A program made the position numbers and the translations under genes. DNA of 32,131 bases from a virus: positions 1 through 32,131 of IMG/VR virus record IMGVR_UViG_3300005435_000040; one strand, given 5' to 3'. Below the pieces are notes generated by a model. The model searched no databases. It saw only the letters and a program-made list of their open reading frames with translations, and had not been told where the DNA came from. Positions 18,833-25,755 of this stretch are shown piece after piece (within the stretch, counting starts at the first letter, position 1; each line of letters starts with the position of its first letter).

Positions 18833-21223
18833 ATGCCACTCCTGACATTCCTCGAGGCCGACCGGCCTCTCGTCAAGTCGTACACTCTCGATTCGCAAGG
18901 CAATCTCGTCAAGGAATCGTATCCACGAGTGTGGGAGTTCACCAGCCACAGCATAGAAATCAACGGCTTGCAGGAGTTCCACGCCGCGCTGGTAACGGCG
19001 GCCGCGAAAGGCTGGTGCCTGCTGAAAGGCGAGCTGATACGCGTTCTGAAGTGCGAGAGTCGCGCGGGCTCAACCGACCCGAACACACTCACCTGGTTCA
19101 TCTGCCTCGACTTCGATCGGCTACCGCAAAATGTTCCGATCCAACAAGCCCTTGAGCTGCTTGCCCTCGGCGACTGCTCATACATCGTCCAGTATTCAGC
19201 GTCACATGGCATTGAACCTGAGAAGGGCGCAACGGCGCATGTTTTCGTGCTTCTATCGACGCCTGCCCACCCGGCCGCGCTCAAACAATGGCTCATTGGC
19301 CTCAACCTGCGTGTCGAGGCCCTCAAGACTCGGCTCGAGCTGACGCGCACGCACAACGCACTGAGCTGGCCGCTCGACGTCAGCACGTGCCAGAACGACA
19401 AACTGATCTACATCGCCCCGCCGCAGCTCGGCGCCGGCGTGGTCAGCGCGCACCAGGGCGAGCGCATCTGCCTGATCGAACGGGCGCAAAGCGCCATAGC
19501 GCCTGAAATACTGAGCATCCCTACAGTCGAGGCGAACCGCACCGGCATCAACGCGGCGCTCGACGCACTGCGTACGAAGCACGGACTGCCGGCACGACGC
19601 TGGTCGTACAAAGTGGACAAAACGTCCGGTTTGGACATTTTGGCCAAACCCGACGCGTCCACGCTCTCGGGGGTCAAGCGCGAGCGCGGCTTCACGTACT
19701 TCAACCTCAACGGCGGCGACAGCTGGGGCTACTACCACCCCGACGACGCGCCCGAGGTGATCCGCAATTTCAAGGGCGAGGCGAACTACCTCACCAGCGA
19801 GCTGCTGCCCGAGTACTGGGGCCAGGTGCAGCTCACGCGCGCGGCGCTGAAGCTGCAGGGCCAGCAGGCGCTGCAGAATCCGGAGCTGCAGACCGGCAAG
19901 CGGCAGATCCTGGCGTTTCGCGACTTCCGCACCGCCATCTACTACAACGGCTACTGGGATCCGGGTACTGAGCACCTCGAGCTCGCACGCGCCGCCAGCG
20001 AGCGGCAGCTGCAGGATTATCTGAAGGGCCACGGCCTGCCGGAGATCGAGCCGATCCCGGTGTGGAACTTAATTCACGACCCGCACTCTGATGTTCGAGT
20101 GAACGTCGCAGATAAGACTTTGAACACCTTCGAGGCCACGCAGTACATGAAGCAGGCGCACACCCCGGTGCACGACACCACCGGCTGTCCACTGATCGTG
20201 CGCCTGCTGCACAGCGCCGTCGGCCAGGACCCGGAGCTCGTCGAGCACCAGCTGAACTGGCTCGCCTGTGTCTTCGCGCTGCGCGCCAAGACGCAATCAG
20301 CGTGGGCCTGGCACGGAGTACAAGGTACTGGGAAGGGGCTCTTCGTGTATCGCGTGTTGATCCCCCTGCTCGGCTTGGGCAACGTCGTGGTCAAGCGCAT
20401 GGAAGAGCTCGAGGACCAGTTCAACGGCTACATCGAGCGCGCGCTCCTCGTCGTCATCGACGAGGCGCAGATCTCCGAGTCGCGCAAGAGCCGCATGGTG
20501 ATGGCGAACCTGAAGAACATGATCACCGAGCCGGAAGTCTCGGTGCGGAAGATGCACAGCGCGGGCTACACCGTGCCGAACTGGAGCAACTGGATCTTCC
20601 TCACCAACCAGCCCGACCCGGTACAAATCGAAGCCACCGACCGGCGCTTCAACGTCGGCGAATACCAGCAAGAGAAGCTCGTGATCAGCAGCGCCGAGGT
20701 CGACGCGCTCGAGCACGAGCTGCCGGTGTTCGCCAACTACCTGCGCACGCGCGCAGCCGACCTCGACCGGGCACGCGAGGTGCTGGAGAACGAAGCGCGC
20801 GCGCAGATGCGCGCCGCATCGATGAACTCGGTCGACGCCACCGCGCACGCCCTGATGGCCGGCGACCTGGAGTTCTTCTGGGACGCGCTGCCCGCCGGCG
20901 AGATGGGCATGCTCGGCCCCGAGCAGCAGATGTTGCACGAGGTGTACGCCAAGCTGATCCAGGCGGCGCTGAAGAATCCGGACCAGCGCTACACCCGCGA
21001 CGAGCTGCGCGTGTTCTTCGCTTACAACGTCGGTGACGTGCCGAGGACACCGGCGAAGTTCGCGTCGATGCTGCGCCACCACCGCATTCACCTGAAGACG
21101 TTGCGCGTCGCGGGGAAGCTCTCCCGCGGCATTGAAACCACCTGGAAGGCCTCTGATCTATGGATACGAGAACGCTTGGAGGAGTCGCGGTCGAAAGTGA
21201 CTCCGTTGAAAAGCGCCGCATAA
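18833..21223 (+). CDS. Primase-helicase (AEP-like and SF3 helicase), 796 aa
   Basis: This is the replicative primase and helicase of the phage. The N-terminal part has LTWFICLDFDRLPQN with Asp 93 and Asp 95, then YSASHGI (121-127) and AHVFVLL, the D-x-D and S-x-H motifs of archaeo-eukaryotic-type primases. The C-terminal half has a Walker A, HGVQGTGKG (494-502), and a Walker B, LLVVIDEAQ (538-546). WSNWIFLTNQPDP and ATDRRFNVGE follow, typical of the SF3/DUF5906 helicases of phages and plasmids. The length suits a fused enzyme. The start has no good Shine-Dalgarno, but the gene follows the upstream stop by 8 bases. It probably acts with the DNA polymerase at 29696. Confidence 0.85.
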   Translation: MPLLTFLEADRPLVKSYTLDSQGNLVKESYPRVWEFTSHSIEINGLQEFHAALVTAAAKGWCLLKGELIRVLKCESRAGSTDPNTLTWFICLDFDRLPQNVPIQQALELLALGDCSYIVQYSASHGIEPEKGATAHVFVLLSTPAHPAALKQWLIGLNLRVEALKTRLELTRTHNALSWPLDVSTCQNDKLIYIAPPQLGAGVVSAHQGERICLIERAQSAIAPEILSIPTVEANRTGINAALDALRTKHGLPARRWSYKVDKTSGLDILAKPDASTLSGVKRERGFTYFNLNGGDSWGYYHPDDAPEVIRNFKGEANYLTSELLPEYWGQVQLTRAALKLQGQQALQNPELQTGKRQILAFRDFRTAIYYNGYWDPGTEHLELARAASERQLQDYLKGHGLPEIEPIPVWNLIHDPHSDVRVNVADKTLNTFEATQYMKQAHTPVHDTTGCPLIVRLLHSAVGQDPELVEHQLNWLACVFALRAKTQSAWAWHGVQGTGKGLFVYRVLIPLLGLGNVVVKRMEELEDQFNGYIERALLVVIDEAQISESRKSRMVMANLKNMITEPEVSVRKMHSAGYTVPNWSNWIFLTNQPDPVQIEATDRRFNVGEYQQEKLVISSAEVDALEHELPVFANYLRTRAADLDRAREVLENEARAQMRAASMNSVDATAHALMAGDLEFFWDALPAGEMGMLGPEQQMLHEVYAKLIQAALKNPDQRYTRDELRVFFAYNVGDVPRTPAKFASMLRHHRIHLKTLRVAGKLSRGIETTWKASDLWIRERLEESRSKVTPLKSAA

Positions 21224-21348
21224 AGTTCGAGCGCGCGCTCGCAATACTCGGTACCTGGTACGTCGGACATCCTGCGACGTCCTTCAAGGCGCGCGAGAAC
21301 CCCTTCCTCGGCAGCCGCGCCAAGGCGCAGACGCGGGGGGCAGCATGA
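21160..21348 (+). CDS. Small basic protein, 62 aa, overlapping the primase end
   Basis: This frame overlaps the last 64 bases of the primase-helicase gene and ends in an ATGA overlap with the next gene. The C-terminal half (RALAILGTWYVGHPATSFKARENPF) contains a GTACCTGGTACG repeat (21251-21262). The ATG at 21160 has only a weak ribosome-binding site, so the start is uncertain. Unknown function. Confidence 0.45.
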   Translation: MDTRTLGGVAVESDSVEKRRIKFERALAILGTWYVGHPATSFKARENPFLGSRAKAQTRGAA

Positions 21349-21713
21349 GCCCCGAGCTGAAGGTGGGCTGGGTCGCTGCACTGCGTAGTGACGAGTATGA
21401 ACAGGGCCGAGGGGGCCTCCGCGACAGCGAAGGCGGCCACTGCTGCATCGGCGTGCTCGCGGATCTGATCGACCCTAATGGATGGGATGGATGGGATGGA
21501 TGGGACGAACGTTACTCCGATTCCATCGGAGATTCATGGAAAGGACAGACCGGATCGTTCAGCCGAGAGTATGCCGAATCCATCGGCCTGCCCTATGCAA
21601 TCAAGACCAACCTCGAGTGCATGAACGACGGCATCGAGAACGAGCAAACCGGCGAACACTTCGATCCCTGCGACTTCGAAGAAATCGCTGACTACATCGA
21701 GGAGCACCTGTGA
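21345..21713 (+). CDS. Acidic phage protein, 122 aa, with GWD repeats
   Basis: The start, MSPELKVGWVAALRSDEYEQGRGGLRD then HCCIGVLADLI, matches a small protein family common in phages and prophages (W-x-x-AL-RSG-x-Y-xQ-x-x-G-x-L...CC-x-GVL). The family is uncharacterised. A tandem GWDGWDGWD insertion follows (47-55), encoded by three ATGGATGGG units. The C-terminal part has NDGIENEQTGEHFDPCDFEEIADYIEEHL, a typical closing helix. Good confidence in the gene, no known function. Confidence 0.7.
   Translation: MSPELKVGWVAALRSDEYEQGRGGLRDSEGGHCCIGVLADLIDPNGWDGWDGWDERYSDSIGDSWKGQTGSFSREYAESIGLPYAIKTNLECMNDGIENEQTGEHFDPCDFEEIADYIEEHL
21478..21504 (+). repeat. Tandem repeat, three 9-bp units
   Basis: Three exact copies of ATGGATGGG in frame give Gly-Trp-Asp three times. 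Such a short exact repeat is prone to slippage and copy-number change between relatives. Confidence 0.85.
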
Positions 21714-21883
21714 TCCTGATCACCCCCGCCCTCGTCAAGCGCCTGCACGAGCCGGACGCCGACTTCAAGCTCGAGCACTCGAACACGCCGCACGTCGTCG
21801 ACGCCTTCAGCCCACCGCGGCCGTGGCACCAGGAGAAGTTTTGTCGCTTCATGCACCAGCTCAGAGAGCAGACCAGCTCATGA
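21710..21883 (+). CDS. Small protein, 57 aa (GTG start)
   Basis: A GTG overlapping the previous TGA starts MILITPALVKRLHEPDADFKLEHSNTPHVVDAFSPPRPWHQEKFC.... The end overlaps the next ATG, giving coupling on both sides. The N-terminal helix and the H-x-Q-E-K-FCRFMHQL end show no known motif. Unknown function. Confidence 0.5.
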   Translation: MILITPALVKRLHEPDADFKLEHSNTPHVVDAFSPPRPWHQEKFCRFMHQLREQTSS

Positions 21884-22101
21884 AGCGGCTTTTTCGCATC
21901 CTCGATCTGAAGACAGACTCACTCTTGCCGACCGACTACGAAGAGAAACCGGACGCCAAGCGCGCTCGCGACCTGCTCGAAGGCCCGCGCGACGTGGAAG
22001 CCCCGCGCCGTTACGTCGTAACGCCGGGCCCCGATCACAGAAACTGGAATTTCCAGCGGAGATCAGACGATGACGGACGAGACGAAAAGCGCGCGGCTTG
22101 A
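21880..22101 (+). CDS. Small charged protein, 73 aa
   Basis: MKRLFRILDLKTDSLLPTDYEEKPDAKRARDLLEGPRDVEAPRRYVVTPGPDHRNW... is rich in Arg and Asp, with no motif I can name. It starts with an ATGA overlap and its 3' end overlaps the next gene by 32 bases. Position between accessory genes gives no functional hint. Confidence 0.5.
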   Translation: MKRLFRILDLKTDSLLPTDYEEKPDAKRARDLLEGPRDVEAPRRYVVTPGPDHRNWNFQRRSDDDGRDEKRAA

Positions 22102-23404
22102 CACGTACGAGAAAGTGCGCGCTTGGGGAGTAGAAAATCACCCCACTTGCTGTTGGAATGGCTGTTGCCTCGCGGACAACGAGGATTTCTGGAAGCCGCG
22201 CGAAGCAGCTCGGTGCACCATCACCCTGAGCTGGGTCTCGGGCCACTTGGGCAAAAACGAGTACTACATTCATCAAGCGACGAGCGACCCGCTCAAGATC
22301 GCCTACACGCCTAGTCCCGAGTACGGCCGCGCCGACCGCCAGGTGGTCACCACCGTCGGCCGTTTCCTGACCAAGCACTACCGCGAGCGGTTCACAGACC
22401 TGCAGATCCGCGACATCGTCGATGAGCACCGCGCACGCTATGGCGAGCCCCGCGTGCACTTCGCGTTCTCAGCTGACGCGATCGAGCGCGTCTACACCAC
22501 CGGCCCAAGCTCGTGCATGTCGTACTCCGCGGACGCCTTCCGCACCCCGGAGCACCCGGTGCGCGTCTACGACGGCCCCGACACGGTGCTCGCCTGTATC
22601 GAGAGCACGCCGGGCAAGTACACCGCGCGCTGCGTGGTGCGGCTCGACCGGCAGCCGATGACGTTCAGCCGCGTCTATGGCGACGGCGCGCTGCTGAAAG
22701 AGCGCCTGCGCGCCTTCGGCTTCGTCGAGGACCCGGACTGGAGTCTCGACGGCGTGCGGCTACGCCTCGTACTCGACCGCGGCGCGCCGCTGTGCCCGTA
22801 CATCGACGGCAGCGGCATCGCCTGCAACGATGGCGAGTTCCTCGTCATCGGCAGCGGCCGCCTGTGCTGCCAGCAGACCAACGGGTACGCCGGACGAGTG
22901 GAAGAAGACGAGGAGGACGAGGAAGGCTTCCGCTGCAGCCACTGCGACGACTGGGACGATGGGGACGAGAACCGGACGTGGGAAGAGGAGTCGATCTGCG
23001 ATCACTGCGCGGAGAACTACTATGTACGGGCAGTCTGCAATCGGCGCGGGGACATGTATTACGTCCGCGACAATCGCGTGATCGAGGCTGACGGCGAGTA
23101 CTACCGCGACGATCCGGACGTGCTCGATGCGCACGACATCGTGCAGCTCCACGATGGCGATTACACCGGCAACAGCTGTGTCTACGTCGAAGACCGCGGG
23201 GAGTACTACCGGGAGCACGACGCATGCAAGCCGCGCGGCCGGCGCGAGTACTTCTGCACCGACGACTGCACCGAGATCGACGGCGAGTGGATTCACGACG
23301 ACGACCTCGCGGAGTGCTGCGGCCTGCGCTTCCACAAGGACTACCCACCGGACGACGTCGAGCTCGGCGAAGACGGCGAATTCCACAACAAGGAGACGGC
23401 ATGA
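22070..23404 (+). CDS. Large acidic Cys-rich phage protein, 444 aa, unknown
   Basis: The protein has two parts. The first (about 1-270) includes HFAFSADAIERVYTTGPSSC then CMSYSADAF, VRVYDGPDTVLACIES, and FSRVYGDGALLKERLRAFGF. This is a pattern seen in a widespread phage hypothetical family. The second (270-444) is extremely acidic (EEDEEDEEG, DDWDDGDENR) with CxxC pairs (CSHC, CDHC) and later CKPRGRREYFCTDDC and LAECC, suggesting several treble-clef or ribbon zinc sites. Total length is consistent with a multi-domain cytoplasmic protein. DNA mimicry or a zinc-based adaptor role are possible. No enzymatic motif visible. Confidence 0.65.
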   Translation: MTDETKSARLDTYEKVRAWGVENHPTCCWNGCCLADNEDFWKPREAARCTITLSWVSGHLGKNEYYIHQATSDPLKIAYTPSPEYGRADRQVVTTVGRFLTKHYRERFTDLQIRDIVDEHRARYGEPRVHFAFSADAIERVYTTGPSSCMSYSADAFRTPEHPVRVYDGPDTVLACIESTPGKYTARCVVRLDRQPMTFSRVYGDGALLKERLRAFGFVEDPDWSLDGVRLRLVLDRGAPLCPYIDGSGIACNDGEFLVIGSGRLCCQQTNGYAGRVEEDEEDEEGFRCSHCDDWDDGDENRTWEEESICDHCAENYYVRAVCNRRGDMYYVRDNRVIEADGEYYRDDPDVLDAHDIVQLHDGDYTGNSCVYVEDRGEYYREHDACKPRGRREYFCTDDCTEIDGEWIHDDDLAECCGLRFHKDYPPDDVELGEDGEFHNKETA

Positions 23405-24345
23405 AAATCCTCGAGATGCTGACGTACACGAGGCCCGCTGGCTCCGCCAGTGAAGCCGAATTCATCGGCCGCTTCATCACCCCGCACCGCCCCTCGCTGA
23501 TGGCCGGCAACCTGGTCGTCACTGTGCCTGGTGATCCGGACACACTCTTCAGCTGCCACACCGACACGGTGCACAAGGCAAGCGGCAAGCAGCAGGTGAT
23601 CTACGACGAGCCGCTCGACATGGCATTCAAGCAGGACAAGCTGCCTCTGGGCGGTGACGACACCGCTGGCGTATGGCTCCTGCTCGAGATGATCGCGCTC
23701 GGCATTCCCGGCACCTACGTCTTCCACTACGGCGAGGAGATAGGCTGCGTGGGCAGCAAGGCGCTCGCGCGCGAGCACCCCGAGTTCCTGGAGACGTTCA
23801 AGCGCGCCATCGCCTTCGACCGGCGCGGCACCACCTCGGTGATCACGCACCAGATGGGCGACCGGTGCTGCTCGGACGAGTTCGGCATCGCGCTCGCCAC
23901 GGCGCTTGGCGGCGGCTACGTCCTCGACGACACCGGCCTGTACACCGACACGGCGAGCTACATGGAGCTGATTCCCGAGTGCACGAACGTAAGCGTGGGC
24001 TACGACCACGAGCACGGCCCGGAAGAATTCCTCGACGTCGCGCACCTCAACTGGCTGCGCGAAGCGGTGCAGCACGTCCGCTGGCACGAGCTGCCGGTCA
24101 AGCGCGACCCGGCCGCACGTCCCGAGTGGAACCCGTATTCGGACGACGAGGCGTGGTGGCAGGCGCAGGACCGCGACTACATCCTCGACGAGGCGTTCAC
24201 GGACATCCAGTGCCTGGCCGACGCCGAGGACATGGTGCGCTACGAGCCCCTGCGCGCTGCCGAGATCCTCTGGGCGTTCATCTCCGAACAGGTTCAACCA
24301 GCCGTCGAACGGCTGCTGAAGGAAGAAATGCTCGAAGCGAACTGA
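23401..24345 (+). CDS. M20/M28-like zinc metallopeptidase, 314 aa
   Basis: The protein shows the metal-binding order of the co-catalytic zinc peptidases: CHTDTVH (His 53, Asp 55), LPLGGDDTAGVWLLLEM (Asp 86/87), HYGEEIGCVGS (Glu 112/113), AIAFDRRG (Asp 140) and YDHEHGPEE (His 203/205). The first 220 residues are the catalytic domain. The last 90, acidic and Trp-rich (WNPYSDDEAWWQAQD), look like an added helical domain. It starts in an ATGA overlap with the previous gene. Members cleave peptides or amide bonds; the phage substrate is unknown. Confidence 0.75.
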   Translation: MKILEMLTYTRPAGSASEAEFIGRFITPHRPSLMAGNLVVTVPGDPDTLFSCHTDTVHKASGKQQVIYDEPLDMAFKQDKLPLGGDDTAGVWLLLEMIALGIPGTYVFHYGEEIGCVGSKALAREHPEFLETFKRAIAFDRRGTTSVITHQMGDRCCSDEFGIALATALGGGYVLDDTGLYTDTASYMELIPECTNVSVGYDHEHGPEEFLDVAHLNWLREAVQHVRWHELPVKRDPAARPEWNPYSDDEAWWQAQDRDYILDEAFTDIQCLADAEDMVRYEPLRAAEILWAFISEQVQPAVERLLKEEMLEAN

Positions 24346-24357
24346 TCCTGGTTCTTC

Positions 24358-24436
24358 GTCGCCATCGTCTAACTGGTCTAGGACGACAGCCCCTTCAAGG
24401 CAGAGAATGCTGGTTCGAATCCAGCTGGCGACGCCA
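24358..24436 (+). tRNA. tRNA-Glu(UUC)-like gene with unusual anticodon arm
   Basis: The acceptor stem GTCGCCA/TGGCGAC is perfect, the discriminator is G and CCA is encoded. The D arm (GTCT…GGAC with GG in a 10-base loop), variable region and T arm (GCTGG-TTCGAAT-CCAGC) are canonical. Two bases (GA), one more than usual, separate the D stem from the anticodon stem. That stem, CAGCC/GGCAG, has one A·A mismatch and the 7-base loop is CCTTCAA. Reading positions 34-36 gives UUC, the glutamate anticodon, but position 33 is C where U is nearly universal. The length is 79 with CCA. It may be functional, a decaying copy, or a tRNA mimic. Confidence 0.7.
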
Positions 24437-24456
24437 CTCATCACAGAAAGGCAAGC

Positions 24457-24651
24457 ATGGTCTACGAGATCAACGGCAATTTCAAGATGCTCAACGCCGC
24501 CGGCCGCGTGACAAAGTCGCGCTCCGGCTTCGAACGTGTCGAAGGCAGCGTCCTCGAAGCGCGCATCAAGCGCGCACAGGCTCGCATCCGCTCGCTCAAC
24601 AGCGCCGTCCGCGACATGACGGCGCTCCTCAACGGCGAGCTCGACAGCTGA
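24457..24651 (+). CDS. Small basic helical protein, 64 aa
   Basis: MVYEINGNFKMLNAAGRVTKSRSGFERVEGSVLEARIKRAQARIRSLNSAVRD... starts with a short strand and ends in one long basic amphipathic helix (about 31-58). It lies between the tRNA and a terminator-like hairpin, with GAAAGG nine bases before the ATG. Could bind nucleic acid; not recognised. Confidence 0.55.
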   Translation: MVYEINGNFKMLNAAGRVTKSRSGFERVEGSVLEARIKRAQARIRSLNSAVRDMTALLNGELDS

Positions 24652-24656
24652 TCTAC

Positions 24657-24729
24657 GGGATGGCGGAGAGAACCACGCAGGCGTAAGGCGCCAGAGAAGC
24701 CGGCGTACTCCGCTGTTCCACCCTTTTTT
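24657..24729 (+). terminator. Long imperfect hairpin with T6, possible terminator or small RNA
   Basis: GGG-A-TGG-CGGAG (24657-24668) pairs with CTCCG-(loop)-CCACCC (24708-24712 and 24718-24723) and runs into T6. The 39-base interior holds smaller GC-rich stems such as ACGC-AG-GCGT. No protein-coding frame is supported in this 106-base gap. It may end the tRNA-containing transcript. Confidence 0.5.
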
Positions 24730-24757
24730 GAACTATCCGCTCTAACATGAGTCTGAT
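24728..24757 (+). promoter_or_regulatory. Candidate promoter TTGAAC-N18-TCTGAT
   Basis: TTGAAC (24728-24733) is followed 18 bases later by TCTGAT (24752-24757), directly after the terminator-like T-run. The same pair with 17 bases recurs at 31578-31606. The -10 ends right at the ATG at 24758, so if this promoter is used the nuclease would start at its second Met (24791). Confidence 0.4.
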
Positions 24758-25489
24758 ATGATCGACGACCTTCAGGATTCAGACTCCACGATGATCAAAG
24801 CCTGGTCACATTCACGCGACGCCAACTTCCGCACGTGCAACCTGCGCGCCAAGCTGCTCTACATCGACAAGCTGAAGGAGCCGCGCCCCCCGCTGAAGGA
24901 GGGGCAGACGGAGTACGCCAACGACCGCGGCACGCGCATCCACGAGGCGTCCGAGCTCTACGTCAAAGGCGGCGTCGAGCTGATCGGCGAGCTGGAGAAG
25001 TTCCGCCCCGAGTACGAGCGCACCCGCCAGCTCTACAGCGAAGGCAAGGTCAGCATCGAGGGCGAGTGGGCGTTCAACGACGCCTGGCAGCCGGTGGCCT
25101 ACATGTCACCCGACGTGTGGGTGCGCATCAAGCTCGACTTCATGATCCGCCCCGAGCCGAAGTGGGCCGTGGTCGTGGATCTGAAGAGCGGCCGGCGCTC
25201 CGGCAACGAGCTCAAGCACGCCGAGCAGACGCAGCTCTACGCCGTCGCCACGCTGCTCAAGTATCCGCAGATCGAGCGCATCACCACCGAGCTGTGGTAC
25301 TGCGACGTCGACGACCTGGCGCGCACCGAGTACACGCGCGAGCAGGCGATGCGCTTCTTCAAGATCTGGAACGAGCGTGGACTGGCGATCACCAGCGCCA
25401 CCACGTTCCCTCCGAACGCCAACAAATTCAGCTGCCGCTTCTGCCACTTCGGTCCGAAGGGCAGCGGGGTGTGCACCGTGGGGGTCTGA
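24758..25489 (+). CDS. PD-(D/E)XK exonuclease, Cas4/RecB-like, 243 aa
   Basis: This nuclease probably processes DNA ends for recombination and replication. It shows RGTRIHEASEL (His 62), EGEW (Glu 103), RIKLDFM (Asp 127), AVVVDLKSGRR (Asp 141, Lys 143) and QTQLYAVA (Gln 157, Tyr 161), the RecB/Cas4 motif series. Cys 27 near the N-terminus and Cys 226, 229 and 239 at the C-terminus (CRFCHFGPKGSGVC) are placed as in nucleases with an iron-sulfur clamp. An internal start at 24791 (MIKAWSHSR) resembles the usual start of phage relatives and may be the true one. It overlaps the next gene as TGATG. Confidence 0.85.
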   Translation: MIDDLQDSDSTMIKAWSHSRDANFRTCNLRAKLLYIDKLKEPRPPLKEGQTEYANDRGTRIHEASELYVKGGVELIGELEKFRPEYERTRQLYSEGKVSIEGEWAFNDAWQPVAYMSPDVWVRIKLDFMIRPEPKWAVVVDLKSGRRSGNELKHAEQTQLYAVATLLKYPQIERITTELWYCDVDDLARTEYTREQAMRFFKIWNERGLAITSATTFPPNANKFSCRFCHFGPKGSGVCTVGV

Positions 25490-25755
25490 TGGAAGTATTC
25501 GGCAATGAAGCGGCATTCCCCGACGAGATCCTCGGCAGCCTTGAGCTCTTGAATCTCGCCGTCGCGCGCGTGGCGCGCATCGGCTGCGTAGCAGTGAGCA
25601 ACGCCGAGGGCGTGATGCGCTTTGACCTCGTCGTGTTTCTGCCCAACGATGAGGACAACTTCGACCACTACGTCATCGGCCACATCACTCCTCAACCACC
25701 GCAGACTCCCGATGAGCTCATCGCCGCTCTTTCAACATCAACAGCAATCAATTGA
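25489..25755 (+). CDS. Small protein, 88 aa, between nuclease and helicase
   Basis: MEVFGNEAAFPDEILGSLELLNLAVARVARIGCVAVSNAEGVMRFDLVVFLPNDEDNFDHYVIGHI... is a small alpha/beta protein with a helix (16-30) and beta strands (33-52). It starts in a TGATG overlap and its end overlaps the helicase start by 44 bases. It could be an accessory subunit of the nuclease-helicase pair, judged only by position. Confidence 0.6.
   Translation: MEVFGNEAAFPDEILGSLELLNLAVARVARIGCVAVSNAEGVMRFDLVVFLPNDEDNFDHYVIGHITPQPPQTPDELIAALSTSTAIN

Noticed and set aside
20297-21091. Minus-strand frame of 264 codons within the primase-helicase
   Set aside because: Antisense of the SF3 helicase domain; the Walker motifs on the plus strand decide.
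23341-24444. Minus-strand frame of 367 codons
   Set aside because: It is antisense to the peptidase gene, whose metal ligands are all recognisable, and it also runs through the tRNA-like gene.
24657-24723. Second tRNA next to the tRNA-Glu-like gene
   Set aside because: The ends pair as GGG-A-TGG/CCACCC, but there is no T-arm TTCGA motif and no D arm. A terminator-type hairpin fits better.
24758-25489. A Cas4 gene of a CRISPR system
   Set aside because: The motif and Cys pattern fit Cas4-like nucleases in general, but the helicase, primase and polymerase neighbours indicate a phage replication/recombination nuclease.
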